DNA of 64,000 bases from Blasia pusilla (lineage: Eukaryota > Marchantiophyta > Marchantiopsida > Blasiales). Below are positions 10,444 through 21,364 of this stretch, piece by piece. Both the position numbers and the translations under genes were made by a program. Where the stretch lies: the NCBI GenBank assembly GCA_050084515.1, contig CM114273.1, forward strand, positions 34,038,001 to 34,102,000, written 5' to 3'. Position 1 is the first letter of the stretch. The number at the start of each line of letters is the position of its first letter. The notes under the pieces were generated by a model. It did no database searches. It saw only the letters and a list, made by a program, of their open reading frames with translations, and was not told the DNA's origin.

Positions 10444-11650
10444 CTACGCAACCCCCTCACAAGATGGTACACCCTTAGCTACACCATCATCTGAGCAAAT
10501 AACTCCTCCACCAGCATGAGCAACCAACTCCACATGCCCAACCATTACATCCCATTTACTCCAAGGATGCAAAATACTACTCTCCTCGCCCCCAGCCGAT
10601 GCCTCTACCGTCTCGGTAGCCATCGAGCTCATTACAAGGGGTGGAAGACCCAGAGACATAGTCCGAAGTCGACGATGCTCGGCCATACCAAGACTCAAAA
10701 TCCAAGTCAAACAATTCAGGTCCATGGCCTGACCCAACACATGACATCGTGAAGCCTCACATATAGAAGCAACCGCTGTCACACCAGTAGCAAATCCCAT
10801 TGCACACTCTCTCTCATCAGCGTTAGGCTCCACCAACTGTCGCATATGAGAATCCCATACAAGCCCCGGACCACCTTCCCTGTAGGCATGTGACGAGGGA
10901 AAACTCACAAATGTGGGTAGTGTCATCCTAGGCTGGCCCACACGGTTCACCAAACCATGGGTGACCGATCAATAACCCTCACCACCTGAGAAAGTCGCCC
11001 AGTATCCAAGATACTATCCACGGTAAGGCAAGGATCCCGCTGCACTGCATCATATGCTCGACGTAGAACCTCCCTAGGCAACAAGTTTGTCCACCACAAG
11101 CGTGGACGATGTGGACGCGAGCCAACTCGCGCTGCATCCAACAACACCGCTGGTCCAATCCAAGACCGCACCTCATGAACACTCGCCATCATCCGGGTCC
11201 GAGTGTCACCCAACAATGGAACATTCTCGAATGTAAGGAGCACGTGCTCGATGAACTGAAGATGTCGTAACACCCTTAACATCTCCCAAAACAATCGAGA
11301 CCTAGGGTCGTGTAATCCCTCACCACAACCTACACGTGTATGATCCTGACATAGCCATCTAGCAATCACCAAATCCACAAGACCAACCCTCTCAAGGTCC
11401 TGCGCCCCCAACAATGCAATGTGTGACGGCAAAGCACGTTGGTACCCACGAATAGCTGATGGCGGCAACAACTCAGGATATCTCCGCATCAACTGACCAA
11501 TATGTCAGGATGAGACTCTCTGGGCCGTCTCATCTCGCTCCACATACACGTATCTCCGCACAGGAATACCGGCCTGCAACACTGCAGCCAAACCAGTGCT
11601 AATCCCACCAAAGAGATCTAACACACAAATGCCCTCCAGCGGATACTGCC
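10444..11650 (-). pseudogene. C5-cytosine DNA methyltransferase inside gypsy copy 1
   Basis: This would transfer a methyl group from S-adenosylmethionine to cytosine C5. Motif I is LLDLFGG-like (VLDLFGGISTGL) near 11,630. Motif IV should be a Pro-Cys pair; here it reads VIARWLCQ with Pro changed to Leu. Motif VI is FENVPLLGD, and PRLWWTN corresponds to motif VIII, similar to the RARYFWGN block of DNMT3/DRM enzymes. The frame 10444-10953 holds ERECAMGFATG and a following RCHVLGQAM stretch, matching motifs IX-X. A TGA near 11,507 replaces the CGA present in copy 3. A frameshift near 10,950 also breaks it. It lies between protease and RT, an unusual place for an extra enzyme. Confidence 0.8.
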
Positions 11651-12900
11651 ATACAATGGGTGTAGTATCCAAAGGGATAACCCAAGCTGGACAGAAGTAG
11701 GAGTCCGCCGTGGGGCCTCCTCTTCCTCGTGAGGTATAATGACCTCACACCAAGCCTCTGCACTATGCGATCGCCTCTGCCGTAGTGCACCGACTGAACT
11801 CCAAAGTGGCACATCTAACAATGAGGATGCCACGGTTGCAAAAATAGGGACCTCCTCTACCTCCTCATGCGCATGAGAATCCATAGCAGACACATTACCC
11901 TCTAAAAAGTCTCTTGGCCAAGTGACTACTCCACTAAAACCAGCCACAGATGCTAACACTCTTGGGGAAGACCCTCCTGGTCGAGCCCCATAAATAAATC
12001 TCACAGGAACTTGGCTCATACATCCATCCCCGGACTGCCAACCAGGTCTATAAGACGCTGTCTCCGTCCAGTAATCCATCTGAAAACCCATCGGGTACAA
12101 TACTGCTCCTCCAACTAGTACATCATACGACTCGGCTGATGTGACTATCGCAGATACTCCCAACTGGGAGCTATCAGTCGCATGATCTGGTCTCAACTGT
12201 ACAGAAAACTTCTCCCGTGTCATGAATTGAGACCTATCATTGGCTCCTCCAAGTGATGTTTGAATCTGGAATGGGCAAGGCTCAAGCTCTGACCTCCGAA
12301 TACCCAAACCAATACATGTTGCCTTTCCCAACATCAAAGGTTGGGCACCAGAGTCTAACAAGACTCTATCTGGTCTATACACCTGTCTTGTAGGACTCAC
12401 CAATCGGAAGATCCCACTCCGGTTGTCCAACATACATACACCAGTGTAAGCCTCTCACGATCAATGGCTGGCGGTGGTAATGCATCCATCTTCGCCGCTG
12501 TTGCCTGCCAAGTAGCACTGGTACTCAATGCTACACCTGACATAGAGGGTCGCTCCACCGCGACACCCTCATCCACCTCAACACGTGTAGCAGTAACACC
12601 CCCACGTTCACACAACGTGGCTGCTAGGTAAAATACAAGAGCTAAGTCAACTCCTAAAGCCATCAGCTCCATGGCCAAAAACAATGGGGATCCCAATGCT
12701 GAAGTTGCCATCCGCAATACTGCACTAGATGTTACATCCGTGTCTACTACACGCGATGTAGATGCCTCAGTCCCCACTGTCGGCTCAATAGGCTGCGTAG
12801 GAAACATGGATGGAGTCCTAAGCACCTCAGACAACAAGAATGATTGGGGAAGCCTAGCCTTCCTCCCAGCCTCACCCCTCTGTGGGTCCAACTCCACAGT
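11651..12900 (-). pseudogene. Aspartic protease region, gypsy copy 1
   Basis: The frame 11618-12433 contains PDRVLLDSGAQPLMLGK, the DSGA active site of a retropepsin-like protease that would process the polyprotein. About 130 residues further on comes VLVGGAVLYPMGFQ, resembling the flap/ILG end of such proteases. A long acidic linker (HEEVEEVP, HEEEEAPRR) then leads toward the methyltransferase. The upstream frame 12397-12897 is the Thr/Ala/Ser-rich linker between gag and protease, also present in copy 3. A frameshift lies near 12,420. Confidence 0.8.
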
Positions 12901-12989
12901 AGCACCACGTGGCTCTGACGCTCGAGTGGCTCCTCTCGAATCGCGGTTGATGCCTCAACTTTGTCTTTGCACTTGCCATATAAGAGAGA

Positions 12990-14249
12990 TCATCCCTCCA
13001 TAAGAGGTGGAAGCCCCTGCTCCCGAACCTGATCTATCTTTGGATACCACCATAGTAGCCAACTTGTGCTCCAATGCTCAATCTGCGGCAGCCATAGCGA
13101 CTCTGTCGTAGTGGTAGGGGTAGCCACCGTAGGCTCTCCAACCACTGGTCCACCTCTACCACCCCTACCACCTCGGCCTCTCGGAGCTACTCCACCACGG
13201 CCGCGGCCTGATCTCAACTCTGGATGAAGATCAAAGCAACGCTCTCGAGGATGACTTGGTCTCCCGCAATGATCACACTAAGTTGGGGTCGACTGAGGCC
13301 CATCCTCCAAAGTACGTCTCCCATCCTCTTGGGGACAAAACTTCCTAACATGATCACCTCCACATGTCCAACATGACTGTCCTTGCTGCGGGGCAGCAAA
13401 TGAAGGCAATAGTCTCTGCGCAAGTGTCCCTCTAGGACCTGACTGAGGTCGTGTGTACCCCCCACGACTCCGACTACTACTACCACCACCACTACTACGA
13501 GATTGTGAGGTGGGCTGCTGAACACGAGAAGTAGTAGTTGTATCCCTACTGAATGTGGATGTCACCACTCTCTCCTTCACCATGTTAAGCTCAATCTTCT
13601 CAAATAGAGCAAACACATGGGTCAATGTGGGTGCAACCGGGCTGAACGATGGTGGGGCACTAGTACCTCCACTAGTACCCCCACTAGTACCGCCACTCGT
13701 ACCCCCACTCCGGCTGGTACTCGTACCACTCAACGTCGGGCTGGCTGGCATAGTAGGAGCACTACTACCAATACCACCATGGGTGATAGACACATAGCCT
13801 GGAGACCAATATTGTCTCCATGCCTCAATCTGAGCAACATGGTCCTTCCTAAACTCATGGTAATCATCCATGGGTGGTCCTTTCAAGTGCTGAAACAACC
13901 CCTTCCAAGCCAAGAAGGGTGTAAACAACGTGGCGTTCCGCAACATCTACATATCACACCACGTATCAAACTCCTGCATGAAGTTCTCCAACTCAATGGT
14001 GCCCACTCCACCCGAGTATCGTCGTGGGCCCTTCATGGCCCCATATCCACCGTCCATGTCCCAAATCAATGGAGCTGCAACACTCGATAACAACGTAGAA
14101 GACTCGGTGTTTGGAACACCCTCGTCCTCCTCTTCATCAACCGTCGGAAGTGGAAAAGGTAGCCGATACCTAAATCCACTCCGTGTGAAACCACCACTGT
14201 CCGCACCGCGGTCCCCAACCAGACCACCCGACATCTCCGTGATGACCAA
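12990..14249 (-). pseudogene. Gag, gypsy copy 1
   Basis: Gag forms the virus-like particle. The frame starts at a Met near 14,249, hits a TAG at 13,947-13,949, and continues in the same frame (13278-13946) through a capsid-like segment (FLAWKGLFQHLKGPP). A Gly-Gly-Thr-Ser repeat coded by 12-bp tandem units (about 13,660-13,710) follows, then a first zinc knuckle, CWTCGGDHVRKFC. A TAG then replaces the CAG of copy 3, after which a second knuckle, CDHCGRPSHPRERC, and an Arg-Gly-rich tail follow. Two CCHC knuckles plus an RGG tail indicate nucleic-acid binding. Start choice is the first Met of the open frame. Confidence 0.8.
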
Positions 14250-15744
14250 CGCCGATGCCCCACCACCACCAAATAACCAAGTGACGTCGATGTCGCTATA
14301 CTATTCTAGCTCTACTAGTTATGGGTGTAGGCAACCTAACTTGTCATCACCACAAGAAGCCTCCCACGGTCTACTCGTCATCCCTCCAGCCTCACTACCG
14401 GTAGCACACAGGAGTAACACTACTCTGGAAATCAGCGTCAACCCTAACAATGGGCGCGAAAGCAAGAAGCACCGATGGAGGGGATCCAAACACAGGAAGT
14501 CCAACGACAACCCTCCAATCGCAAATGGAAATCAAGGTAACATAATCCACCAAACATGATGCCCCCTGAATCCACAAAAACCACCACACAATTCTAACGC
14601 AATAGCTACTCCGCCGCGGGTCGATAACGTGCTAGTTGAACTCGCAGCACCTGAAAATATCACATGCATGGAGAGGCTACACCGTACTATGCGCTAGAGG
14701 TACATCAACCAAAAACCTGAGATGCATAAAGCGCCTAACACATCTCCAAACAACACCAAATGAGCTACAACAGTGTGTACACTGGCATAGTTAAGAACTC
14801 AACAGTTAAGCGTCCTCGAGGCAGAATAGCCCAAAGATGGGTGACCAGTTATGCAACACTCAAATCCCAAATCCTGCAAAAAATTGCCTCACGCCCAAGC
14901 AAGCAAGCTTGATTGCTCCTTGCTCCTTACTCCGCCTCTCATGCCCACTCGCCCCGAGCTACCACGAGTTGCCTCAAAGCCTCGAAATGCTCGAGACATG
15001 CCCCTATCGCCCCGTTCGCTATGCTTCGCTATAGGGAGAGGCCCAACCAGGGCGCCCCCATCAGGATAGGCGTCTCCAACAATGAACGAGTCACCAACCA
15101 ACCAGCACCTCCGATCCGCTGTCCACCATAGCCAGACCTTGAGCTGGTCCGCAAATTTTCGATCAGCAATTACTTCACAAATCCGTGACCGAAATCAAAT
15201 CTGTTTCAACCAAAATTCAATTGACCACCATAGCTATCTCTCCACAAAAAAACAGCTACAACCAAGCTCTGTACTCCGAGCTAAAAATCAGACAAACTTG
15301 TTGTCCATACACCTCCAGAATCGCAAATCCGACAGCGCTTCCGCCAAGTTTCATGCACGCAGAAATCCGCAACGCTCCACACACTCGAGAAGATAGCTTC
15401 ACATGAGATCACAATACAAGTAGCAATAGGAACTTCTCACCCGATCTGGATGAACTTCAACAGAGCTTCCGCACTCCAAGCTCTCCACATCAGAAAACCG
15501 TCGAACACGAACCAGAATCTTCAATCCTTGATAACTTCTAACTCCCTTGACGAAATCCGTCGATTTGAAGCGCGTTGGAAAGCTCTCAGCAAAGCGCTTC
15601 TTTCCCAACCAACCACGCACCAAATTCACACCTCCAACATAGGCCACAAGCCATGAACATCCACGGCTGAATACACAATCAGCCCTAACCAGATCCTACT
15701 GATCTACAATCGAAGCTACCATCGATCTACTCCAATTCTTTGAG
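14250..15744 (-). other. Leader region of gypsy copy 1
   Basis: About 1.5 kb between the 5' LTR unit and gag. I see no convincing coding sequence. A primer-binding site complementary to a tRNA 3' end should lie just inside the LTR, but the first ~30 bases after the unit end (CTCAAAGAATTGGAG on the minus strand) show no clear match to the common tRNA-Met primer. Many scattered short ORFs on both strands have no recognisable content. Confidence 0.5.
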
Positions 15745-16112
15745 TGAAATCCGTGAAAGACCTACTGTCATAAAACACGTATAGAATCACATACAATCGA
15801 GCCAAACCCACTCCACGATGGGAGAATCTAGGTCGAAGCTTGCGGGAAACACCATAGCCAAGAGCTCTACTCACTACCAAGGCTAACTCCCAACGCAACA
15901 AGCTCAAGTCAAAGAACTGATTGTTCTTTGAGTGCACTCCACCTTATATCCTCCAACCTAAGAGCGGGCCCTACTGGGAAAGTCACCCCCAATTGAGTAA
16001 CCCCCAACCCTATGTATGAAACCGCATCTCTACCAAGCCACTACGGTCCTAGATAAGGAATGGCCTCTACTAGCACACTATACTCTAGGACATAATCCGT
16101 ATGGTCATGACA
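15745..16112 (-). repeat. 5' LTR unit B of gypsy copy 1
   Basis: This 368-bp unit matches 6677-7044 with about ten substitutions and no length change. It includes the same TATA box and the same short hairpin (TCAAAGAAC stem). Its outer end is CATGACA, followed directly by the AAGT target duplication. Unlike the 3' region, it has no unit A on either side, so the two ends of the element are not simple equal LTRs. Confidence 0.8.
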
Positions 16113-16610
16113 AAGTTCACTCCAATTTTATGACGAACCATGACATTGTGCTTCCATTTATATATATCTACTCACATATTGCCTTACATATTCTATCTTT
16201 CATTCATAGACATCTAGAAAGAAGAGTTGCATTTAAAGAATGTTGAGTTTAAGGAAAAAACTCTTATGCAGTCCCAAGCAAACATGTTATTTTCAATATC
16301 CTCTGGTGGGATAAGACTAGATCACTTGCGCACACTAAGGCATGAGTTTGACTTGCCTCTGCATTTGATTTGTTATCTTACGACATCAAAGGCTTCCCAT
16401 CTCATCACTAGAATGAAGCTGAAAAGTACCAATGGGGAGCTCCCTAAGTTCACACCACCCGGCCTCGATGATGACACTCCTCATCTTGTCCCCATTCTCC
16501 CTAACTTTGATAACGTCAATGTCAAGTCTTAGCCCAACTCTTCCACATCACCCATTGATCTTACTAGCTTTGAGCCTGACACTCAAGTTACATCACCAGC
16601 AAAGGGCAAA
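16113..16610 (+). pseudogene. Unknown gene fragment, right half after the gypsy insertion
   Basis: The first ~45 codons continue the frame that ends at 6,570 on the other side of the gypsy element. After a frameshift near 16,240, an open frame to 16,532 (QANMLFSISSGGIRLDHLRT start) looks coding, with a Ser/Thr/Pro-rich end. I do not recognise the protein. It may be an accessory gene of the adjacent Helitron, or a captured host sequence; nothing visible decides this. Confidence 0.35.
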
Positions 16611-18299
16611 TTTGCTTGATGTTGATTCACGTATGCAATTTGAGAATTTCTCATTTTCCATTCATATGTTTCTTTTCATGATTGACTACATCTCAAGCTA
16701 TTTTTCTTTTTTTACTTTTCTACACACATACTCCTCCCCGGTGCAATTATCTAGTCATATATTTCTATTTCTGATTGACTACATTTCTTACCATCTTGTT
16801 TTTTTTACTTTTCTGCAGAGTTACCCAACTGCACTACAATTTTCCATGCATCAATATCATCACTATCTTACCAAATTTTGGAGAATTCAGTTCTACAGAT
16901 TATTCACTGCCATTCTCATACCGTTTTGAGATTTTTGCTAGAAGTACATTATGAAAATTTCATCACTGTCATAAAAAACTCTGTATTTCGTTCAACTTCA
17001 TTATAAACCTTTTCCAAATTTTGAACCACTTATTCATACTACAAATTTTATATCTTATTTCAATTTGATTTCCTTTCTTTCCTTTTACCCACTCTTACAA
17101 GTATCGCTGCTGGTCAGAACATCCACAATTATGTTTTTCATTTCCTCTTGGCTTTGCAATATATTTCTTTCATATGCTCATTTTATAGCCTCTCTATCTC
17201 CTCTATTTTTTGCATTGTCTGTTTATCTCAATTATGAGTATCCCTTTTGAGATCAATATTGCAGATGAGAACCAAAGTTCCATGTCGCCGACCTCCATTC
17301 AACCGTAGTGATCCCACCACAAACTCTCCAACAGCCAATGTCAATGTTCACCCCTCCTCGGATTCCCATGTTACACTTCAAGTCTACAACACAAAACTTC
17401 AACAGCTGGATGAGATCCGCGACACAAATTCAACACTTTCATCACATATTGCTACTCTCACTCCAAGAGTTCATGATGATATGGAGCAGACCAAAAAAAA
17501 AAGTATTTCAGACGTCAACCAATAAAATGCAACCTTGCTGATGCATCTGAATATTTCAGGGACTTCATTAAGGACACTCAATATAATATACATGGAAATC
17601 CCGAGTTGTAGCTCCAGGAATCTCTCATAGAATCCTTGTTGCGCACATTTTTGTAGAATTCAAGCTTCACTAGGCGGAACTTATGACTTCTTTTGATCAC
17701 AGTCCTTTACATGCTTTCCTTCCACAAAAATGGACTTATACTCTGCAATTTTCTCCACTACTACTATGAACTTCATTGTTGTGTAAGTTACATTCCACGC
17801 GCCATCAACTTCCACATTGCTTTATAGGACTTATAGGTTAACCTTTTTCACTTCATCACTTCATGTTGCTGCATTTTCCACCAATCTTCATTACATTGTT
17901 ATTTCTTCTCACTCACCAACCATAAATTCCACATACTCACTTCTCAATTCTATCACAATTACAAATTTTCCAATTGCCCTTTCCATGTGCCCACCTAACT
18001 AGCTCAACCACTCTTGTCTGAGTTCTATCACATTTACTCCACATTCCAACAAGCATCTGCCTATAATTTATAGATCTGTTTCAGTTCCATCACATTTCAT
18101 CAACACTCCAACAAGCATTCCACTCAAACTTATGAGTTTTTTTCAATACACTTTACATTGATGTATTCCATCTTAGTAGTTTTTTTTTCTCCATATCTCT
18201 TTCGATGTCTCTCTAAACCATAGCAACATGTTTATCGCGTACAACACAATATTTCACCTTATGATACTACTCACATCACACAATATAAAAATATAGTAA
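16611..18299 (+). other. Low-complexity T-rich stretch with one small coiled-coil-like ORF
   Basis: Most of this stretch is T- and C-rich and has no long conserved ORF. One frame (17247-17525, 92 codons) begins right after a pyrimidine tract ending in GCAG, so it could be an exon. Its second half (LQQLDEIRDTNSTLSSHIATL) has the heptad look of a coiled coil. The downstream frame (SEYFRDFIKDTQ region) decays quickly. I cannot assign a function. Confidence 0.3.
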
Positions 18300-18408
18300 T
18301 TGTTCTGCCTTCAGTATGAGAGACTTGGGTACCTTGAAGGGTCCCGAGATACGGATTGAGTTGGCTAGTGATACGCTGATCTTTCGTCGACCCTAGAGGT
18401 ATTAAGAT

Positions 18409-19240
18409 ATGGAGCGAGCCTTGATTCAGAGCAGGAGTTATGACTTGTTGGAGGCAGGACTTGTGGAGTTATCACATGGGGAGTATGCATCTGCAACAGT
18501 CATGCCGACAAAGAAGGATATGTATGGCAATTGGACAGATAGGCGGATGTATGGAGAATACCGTCCTATCAACCGACAGACGAGGTTAGATAGGTACGCG
18601 ATGCCTACTCCTGAGGAGATCTTTGATGTGGTAGGGCGTGCAAAGATCTTCAGTACTTTAGATCTCCGTGTTGGCTATCATCAACTTCCTATCAGGTTGG
18701 AGGATAGGGAGAAGATAACATTTTGGGGGATAGATTGGTTCGGGAGAGATTGCTTGTATCTGTGGCGGTTCTTACCATTTTGGTTGAAGAACACGCTTGC
18801 AGAGTTTCAAAGAGTGATGGATAGGATTTTGGCTGGCTTGGATTTTGTACGATGTTACATAGATGATATTCTTATCTTTAGTTCCACGGCTGAGGAGCAT
18901 GAGCGACACCTGAAGGAGGTGTTTTGGCGATTGCAGTTACATGGACTGAAGTTACATCCAGTCAAGTGCACATTCTTTCAAGAGCAGATTGAGTACTTGG
19001 GACACACCATATACCCGAGTGGGTTAGGCGTTCAACAAACGAAGATGGAGGCTATTGCGCACATTCCATGTCCCACAGATGTGAGTTGAGTCTGAGCGTT
19101 TCTTGAATTGGCAAACTTCTATCGACGGTATGTCAAGGGTTTTAGTGCGATTGCAAAGTCTTTGACCTTGTTGACGAGACTGATCAGGTTTGGTTGTGGG
19201 GAGATGATCAAGAGCGAGCATTTCAGGAGCTCAAGGACAG
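18409..19240 (+). pseudogene. Reverse transcriptase, gypsy copy 2
   Basis: One long frame (18409-19089, 226 codons) holds the RT fingers and palm: GEYRPINRQTRLDRYAMP, FSTLDLRVGYHQLPI (first catalytic Asp in TLDL), LPFWLKNTLAEFQRVMD and YIDDILIFS (catalytic Asp pair). It ends in LGHTIYPSGLGVQQ and a stop, after which the tether (ANFYRRYVKGF) continues in a shifted context. The Gly-Leu-Asn-Asn-Ala block has become WLKNTLA, so it was already diverging. It is more complete over the RT core than copy 1. Confidence 0.9.
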
Positions 19241-19775
19241 GTTGACGTCCTCACCCATTTTACAGAGACCAGTTAGGGGTCGCCCATTCCAGTAACATAA
19301 AGATTGGAGCTTGTTTGGTCTAGGAGCAGTGCTTACTCAGAGAGATGACGAGGAAAGGGAGTTTTTTATGGCTTACGCAAGCCGATCGAACAACATTGCA
19401 GAGGAAAAGTAGAGCTCATACGAGGGAGAGTGCTTGGCTGCAGTGTGGGCCGTGGCACATTTCAGGTGCTATTTATTCGGCAACTCTTTCACACTTATCA
19501 CTGATCATCAGCGGTTGAGGTGGTTGATGGAGTCCAACAAGCTTACGGGAAAGCTTGCCATGTGGGCTCTATTACTACAGGAGTATGAGTTTGAGGTGGT
19601 TCATAGGCCAGGTTGGCTGAACCAAGATGCGGATGGGTTGAGTCATAACCCATGTCCGAGTCTGAGAGACGACATAGGAGCTCGATGGCACGGAGAGAGT
19701 GATGAGGAAATGGTGCCCGTTTGGCATGCATCTGCCTTTCTTTGTTGGTTGACTATGGTAGGTGAGTCATAGATG
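19241..19775 (+). pseudogene. RNase H domain, gypsy copy 2
   Basis: The first part (19241-19420) is broken by stops. The frame 19434-19772 holds AVWAVAHFRCYLFG, TDHQRLRWLMES with its catalytic Asp, and the final HRPGWLNQDADGLS block. The catalytic Glu region (YEGECL) lies just upstream in the same frame, after a TAG near 19,410. It follows the RT directly, as in all Ty3/gypsy pol genes. Confidence 0.85.
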
Positions 19776-19927
19776 ATGACTCAAGTGGTGGGGTTGGATG
19801 ATGAGTCTTTGGATCCGAAGGTCAGCGAGGAGGCGACAAGTGGTCGTGATATCCATGACGACATGGAGGTTGTGGAGTTCTTGCGCATTGGCATCATAGC
19901 GAGTACAATGAGTGCTAGGGAGCGGGA

Positions 19928-21140
19928 TTGATCCTACAGCGAGCCAGGAGGTTCATGTGGGAGGGGACTCACATTTTGCGGGTATGGGGAGATGGTAGAA
20001 TACGAGTGGTACCTCATCCTTCCCAGCGTACACGTGTAGTGCGACATGCCCATGAGGAGTTGGGACATTTTGGAGTGAAGCGTACTTACAACTTACTCCT
20101 GATTCAGTATTGGTGGCGTGACATGCAGAATGGGGTATAGCATTTTGTGGCCAGATGTATGGTATGTGATAGAGTGCGAGCATCCTTCAATGCTCCCACT
20201 CCGCAGTTACATCCTTTGCCGATTATAGGTTTAGGTTATCGGTGGAGTTTAGACTTTGTGGGATGTTTGCCATTGAAGGTGCGTCATCACAGGTATGTGT
20301 TGGTCATGGTGGAGCATTTCTCCAAGTGGATAGAGTTGGTGGCACTACCGGACAAGGCGAGAGAGGGAACAACTTATGCGTTCCTAGATCGTGTGCTTAG
20401 TCATTTTGGTGCACAAGTGGAGGTGTTGACTGACCAGGGTACCGAGTTCAGGGGAGAGTTTCAGGCCTTGTGTGATCATGCAATGATAGATCACCGCATC
20501 ATGTCCAGAGATCATATTGAGGTGGATGGGTTGGCGGAGAGAGTAGTACAAACGATTAAGAGAGGATTGCGCAAGTATGGCTTACAGCGGGGACAATTGA
20601 GGGAGTGGGACCTACAATTGCTATGGTTGGCTATGGGTTATTGCTTTAGTCGGCAGGCATCCTTGGCATCATTTTCACCATACTTTTTGCTCTTTGGGAG
20701 AGAGCTAGATTTACCACCCATTCGACGTGACATGGCGGAGGTGTTAGATCTTGATGATCCAGATTTGTGGGTACACGCGTGTTTTCAGAGGGCGGAGATT
20801 TTTCGTAGAGTTATGCCTATGGCCTTTGAGAACTTAGCTATTGCTCAACATAGAGATATATTGAGGTACACGACCATTTGTGGAGGAGGTTATCGTCTAG
20901 GGATTAGGAGGTTTCATCCTGGAGATTACGTGTATTTACAATAGGAGGCACCCACGATGCTAGATGTCATTGCAGGGCGCACGATCCTACGTGTGCGTGA
21001 GGTATTACCGACCGCAGTCCTTATGTTGGAGGGACGGGATGGTTTGGTTTGGAAGGATCATGTGCACAATTGTGCGCCATGTCATCTCCGGAACGTAGAC
21101 GGGACAGTGGATCCGAGCTTGGTAGTGGGACCTGCAGGCT
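19928..21140 (+). pseudogene. Integrase, gypsy copy 2
   Basis: The zinc-binding domain (VVRHAHEELGHFG through RCMVCDR) is cut by a TAG that replaces the CAG of copy 1. The frame 20147-20944 holds the whole catalytic core: RWSLDFVG (Asp), VLTDQGTEFRG (Asp) and DGLAERVVQTIKRGLRKYG following the catalytic Glu in HIEVDG, which is a D,D-35-E arrangement. The C-terminal part has PGDYVYLQ, a TAG where copy 1 has CAG, then a block ending VWKDHVHNCAPCHL. No chromodomain follows. Confidence 0.9.
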
Positions 21141-21291
21141 TGAGGTGTATGTTGTGCGGATCTGCGAGGGATGCAGCCACCATGTTGGTATGTGATGGTT
21201 GTTCTCAAGGGTGGCATATGTCATGTCTGACCCCTCTCTCTTGATGTAGTTCCCACGAGACGATGTATGTGTCCGAGATGTGTATAGGGTA
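21141..21291 (+). pseudogene. PHD finger at the C-terminus of the integrase, copy 2
   Basis: In the integrase reading frame come LRCMLCG, then LVCDGCSQGWHMSC and, after a single-base shift near 21,235, RRCMCPRC and a stop. Together these give C-x2-C, C-x2-C, H-x2-C, C-x2-C with PHD spacing, including the aromatic Trp two residues before... the second Cys pair's His (GWH). This is the better-preserved copy of the array also found in copy 1. Two independent copies at the same place show that it belongs to the element and is not a chance Cys cluster. Confidence 0.8.
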
Positions 21292-21364
21292 GTAGGTCAT
21301 GTCAGAGAGGTGTGATCTTTTCTATCTGGAGTTGGGGGGATCCAAGTGCCAGCTAGGGGGGCGG

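Larger units (their letters stand above)
6571..16112 (-). mobile_element. Ty3/gypsy retrotransposon with methyltransferase and PHD finger, copy 1
   Basis: A 9.54-kb minus-strand element flanked by a 4-bp direct repeat AAGT (6567-6570 and 16113-16116). From its 5' end (high coordinates) it carries an LTR-derived unit, a long leader, gag, protease, a C5-cytosine methyltransferase, reverse transcriptase, RNase H, integrase and a PHD finger, then a G-rich polypurine tract and the 3' LTR region. The RT-before-integrase order places it in Ty3/gypsy. The two 368-bp LTR units differ at about ten positions, so the insertion is not very recent. All genes carry stops or frameshifts. The host reading frame is continuous across the insertion site when the element is removed. 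Confidence 0.85.
18300..21364 (+). mobile_element. Gypsy copy 2, 5'-truncated pol
   Basis: A plus-strand copy of the same family as copy 1, starting abruptly inside the N-terminal part of the RT (SAFSM...GPEIRIELAS). It lacks gag, protease, methyltransferase and any 5' LTR. It carries RT, RNase H, integrase and the PHD finger, then the polypurine tract CTAGGGGGGCGG at about 21,352-21,364. The left junction shows no target duplication, which suits truncation or recombination rather than normal insertion. Several in-frame stops make it a pseudogene. Confidence 0.85.

Noticed and set aside
7233-10752. Plus-strand ORFs opposite gypsy copy 1 pol
   Set aside because: They are shadows of the minus-strand RT, RNase H and integrase.
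12671-14559. Plus-strand ORFs of 80-209 codons across gag of gypsy copy 1
   Set aside because: They are antisense shadows of the minus-strand gag and protease, which have recognisable motifs; the plus frames have none.
14837-15656. Cluster of short ORFs in the gypsy leader
   Set aside because: They overlap in all frames and both strands, with no family motif.
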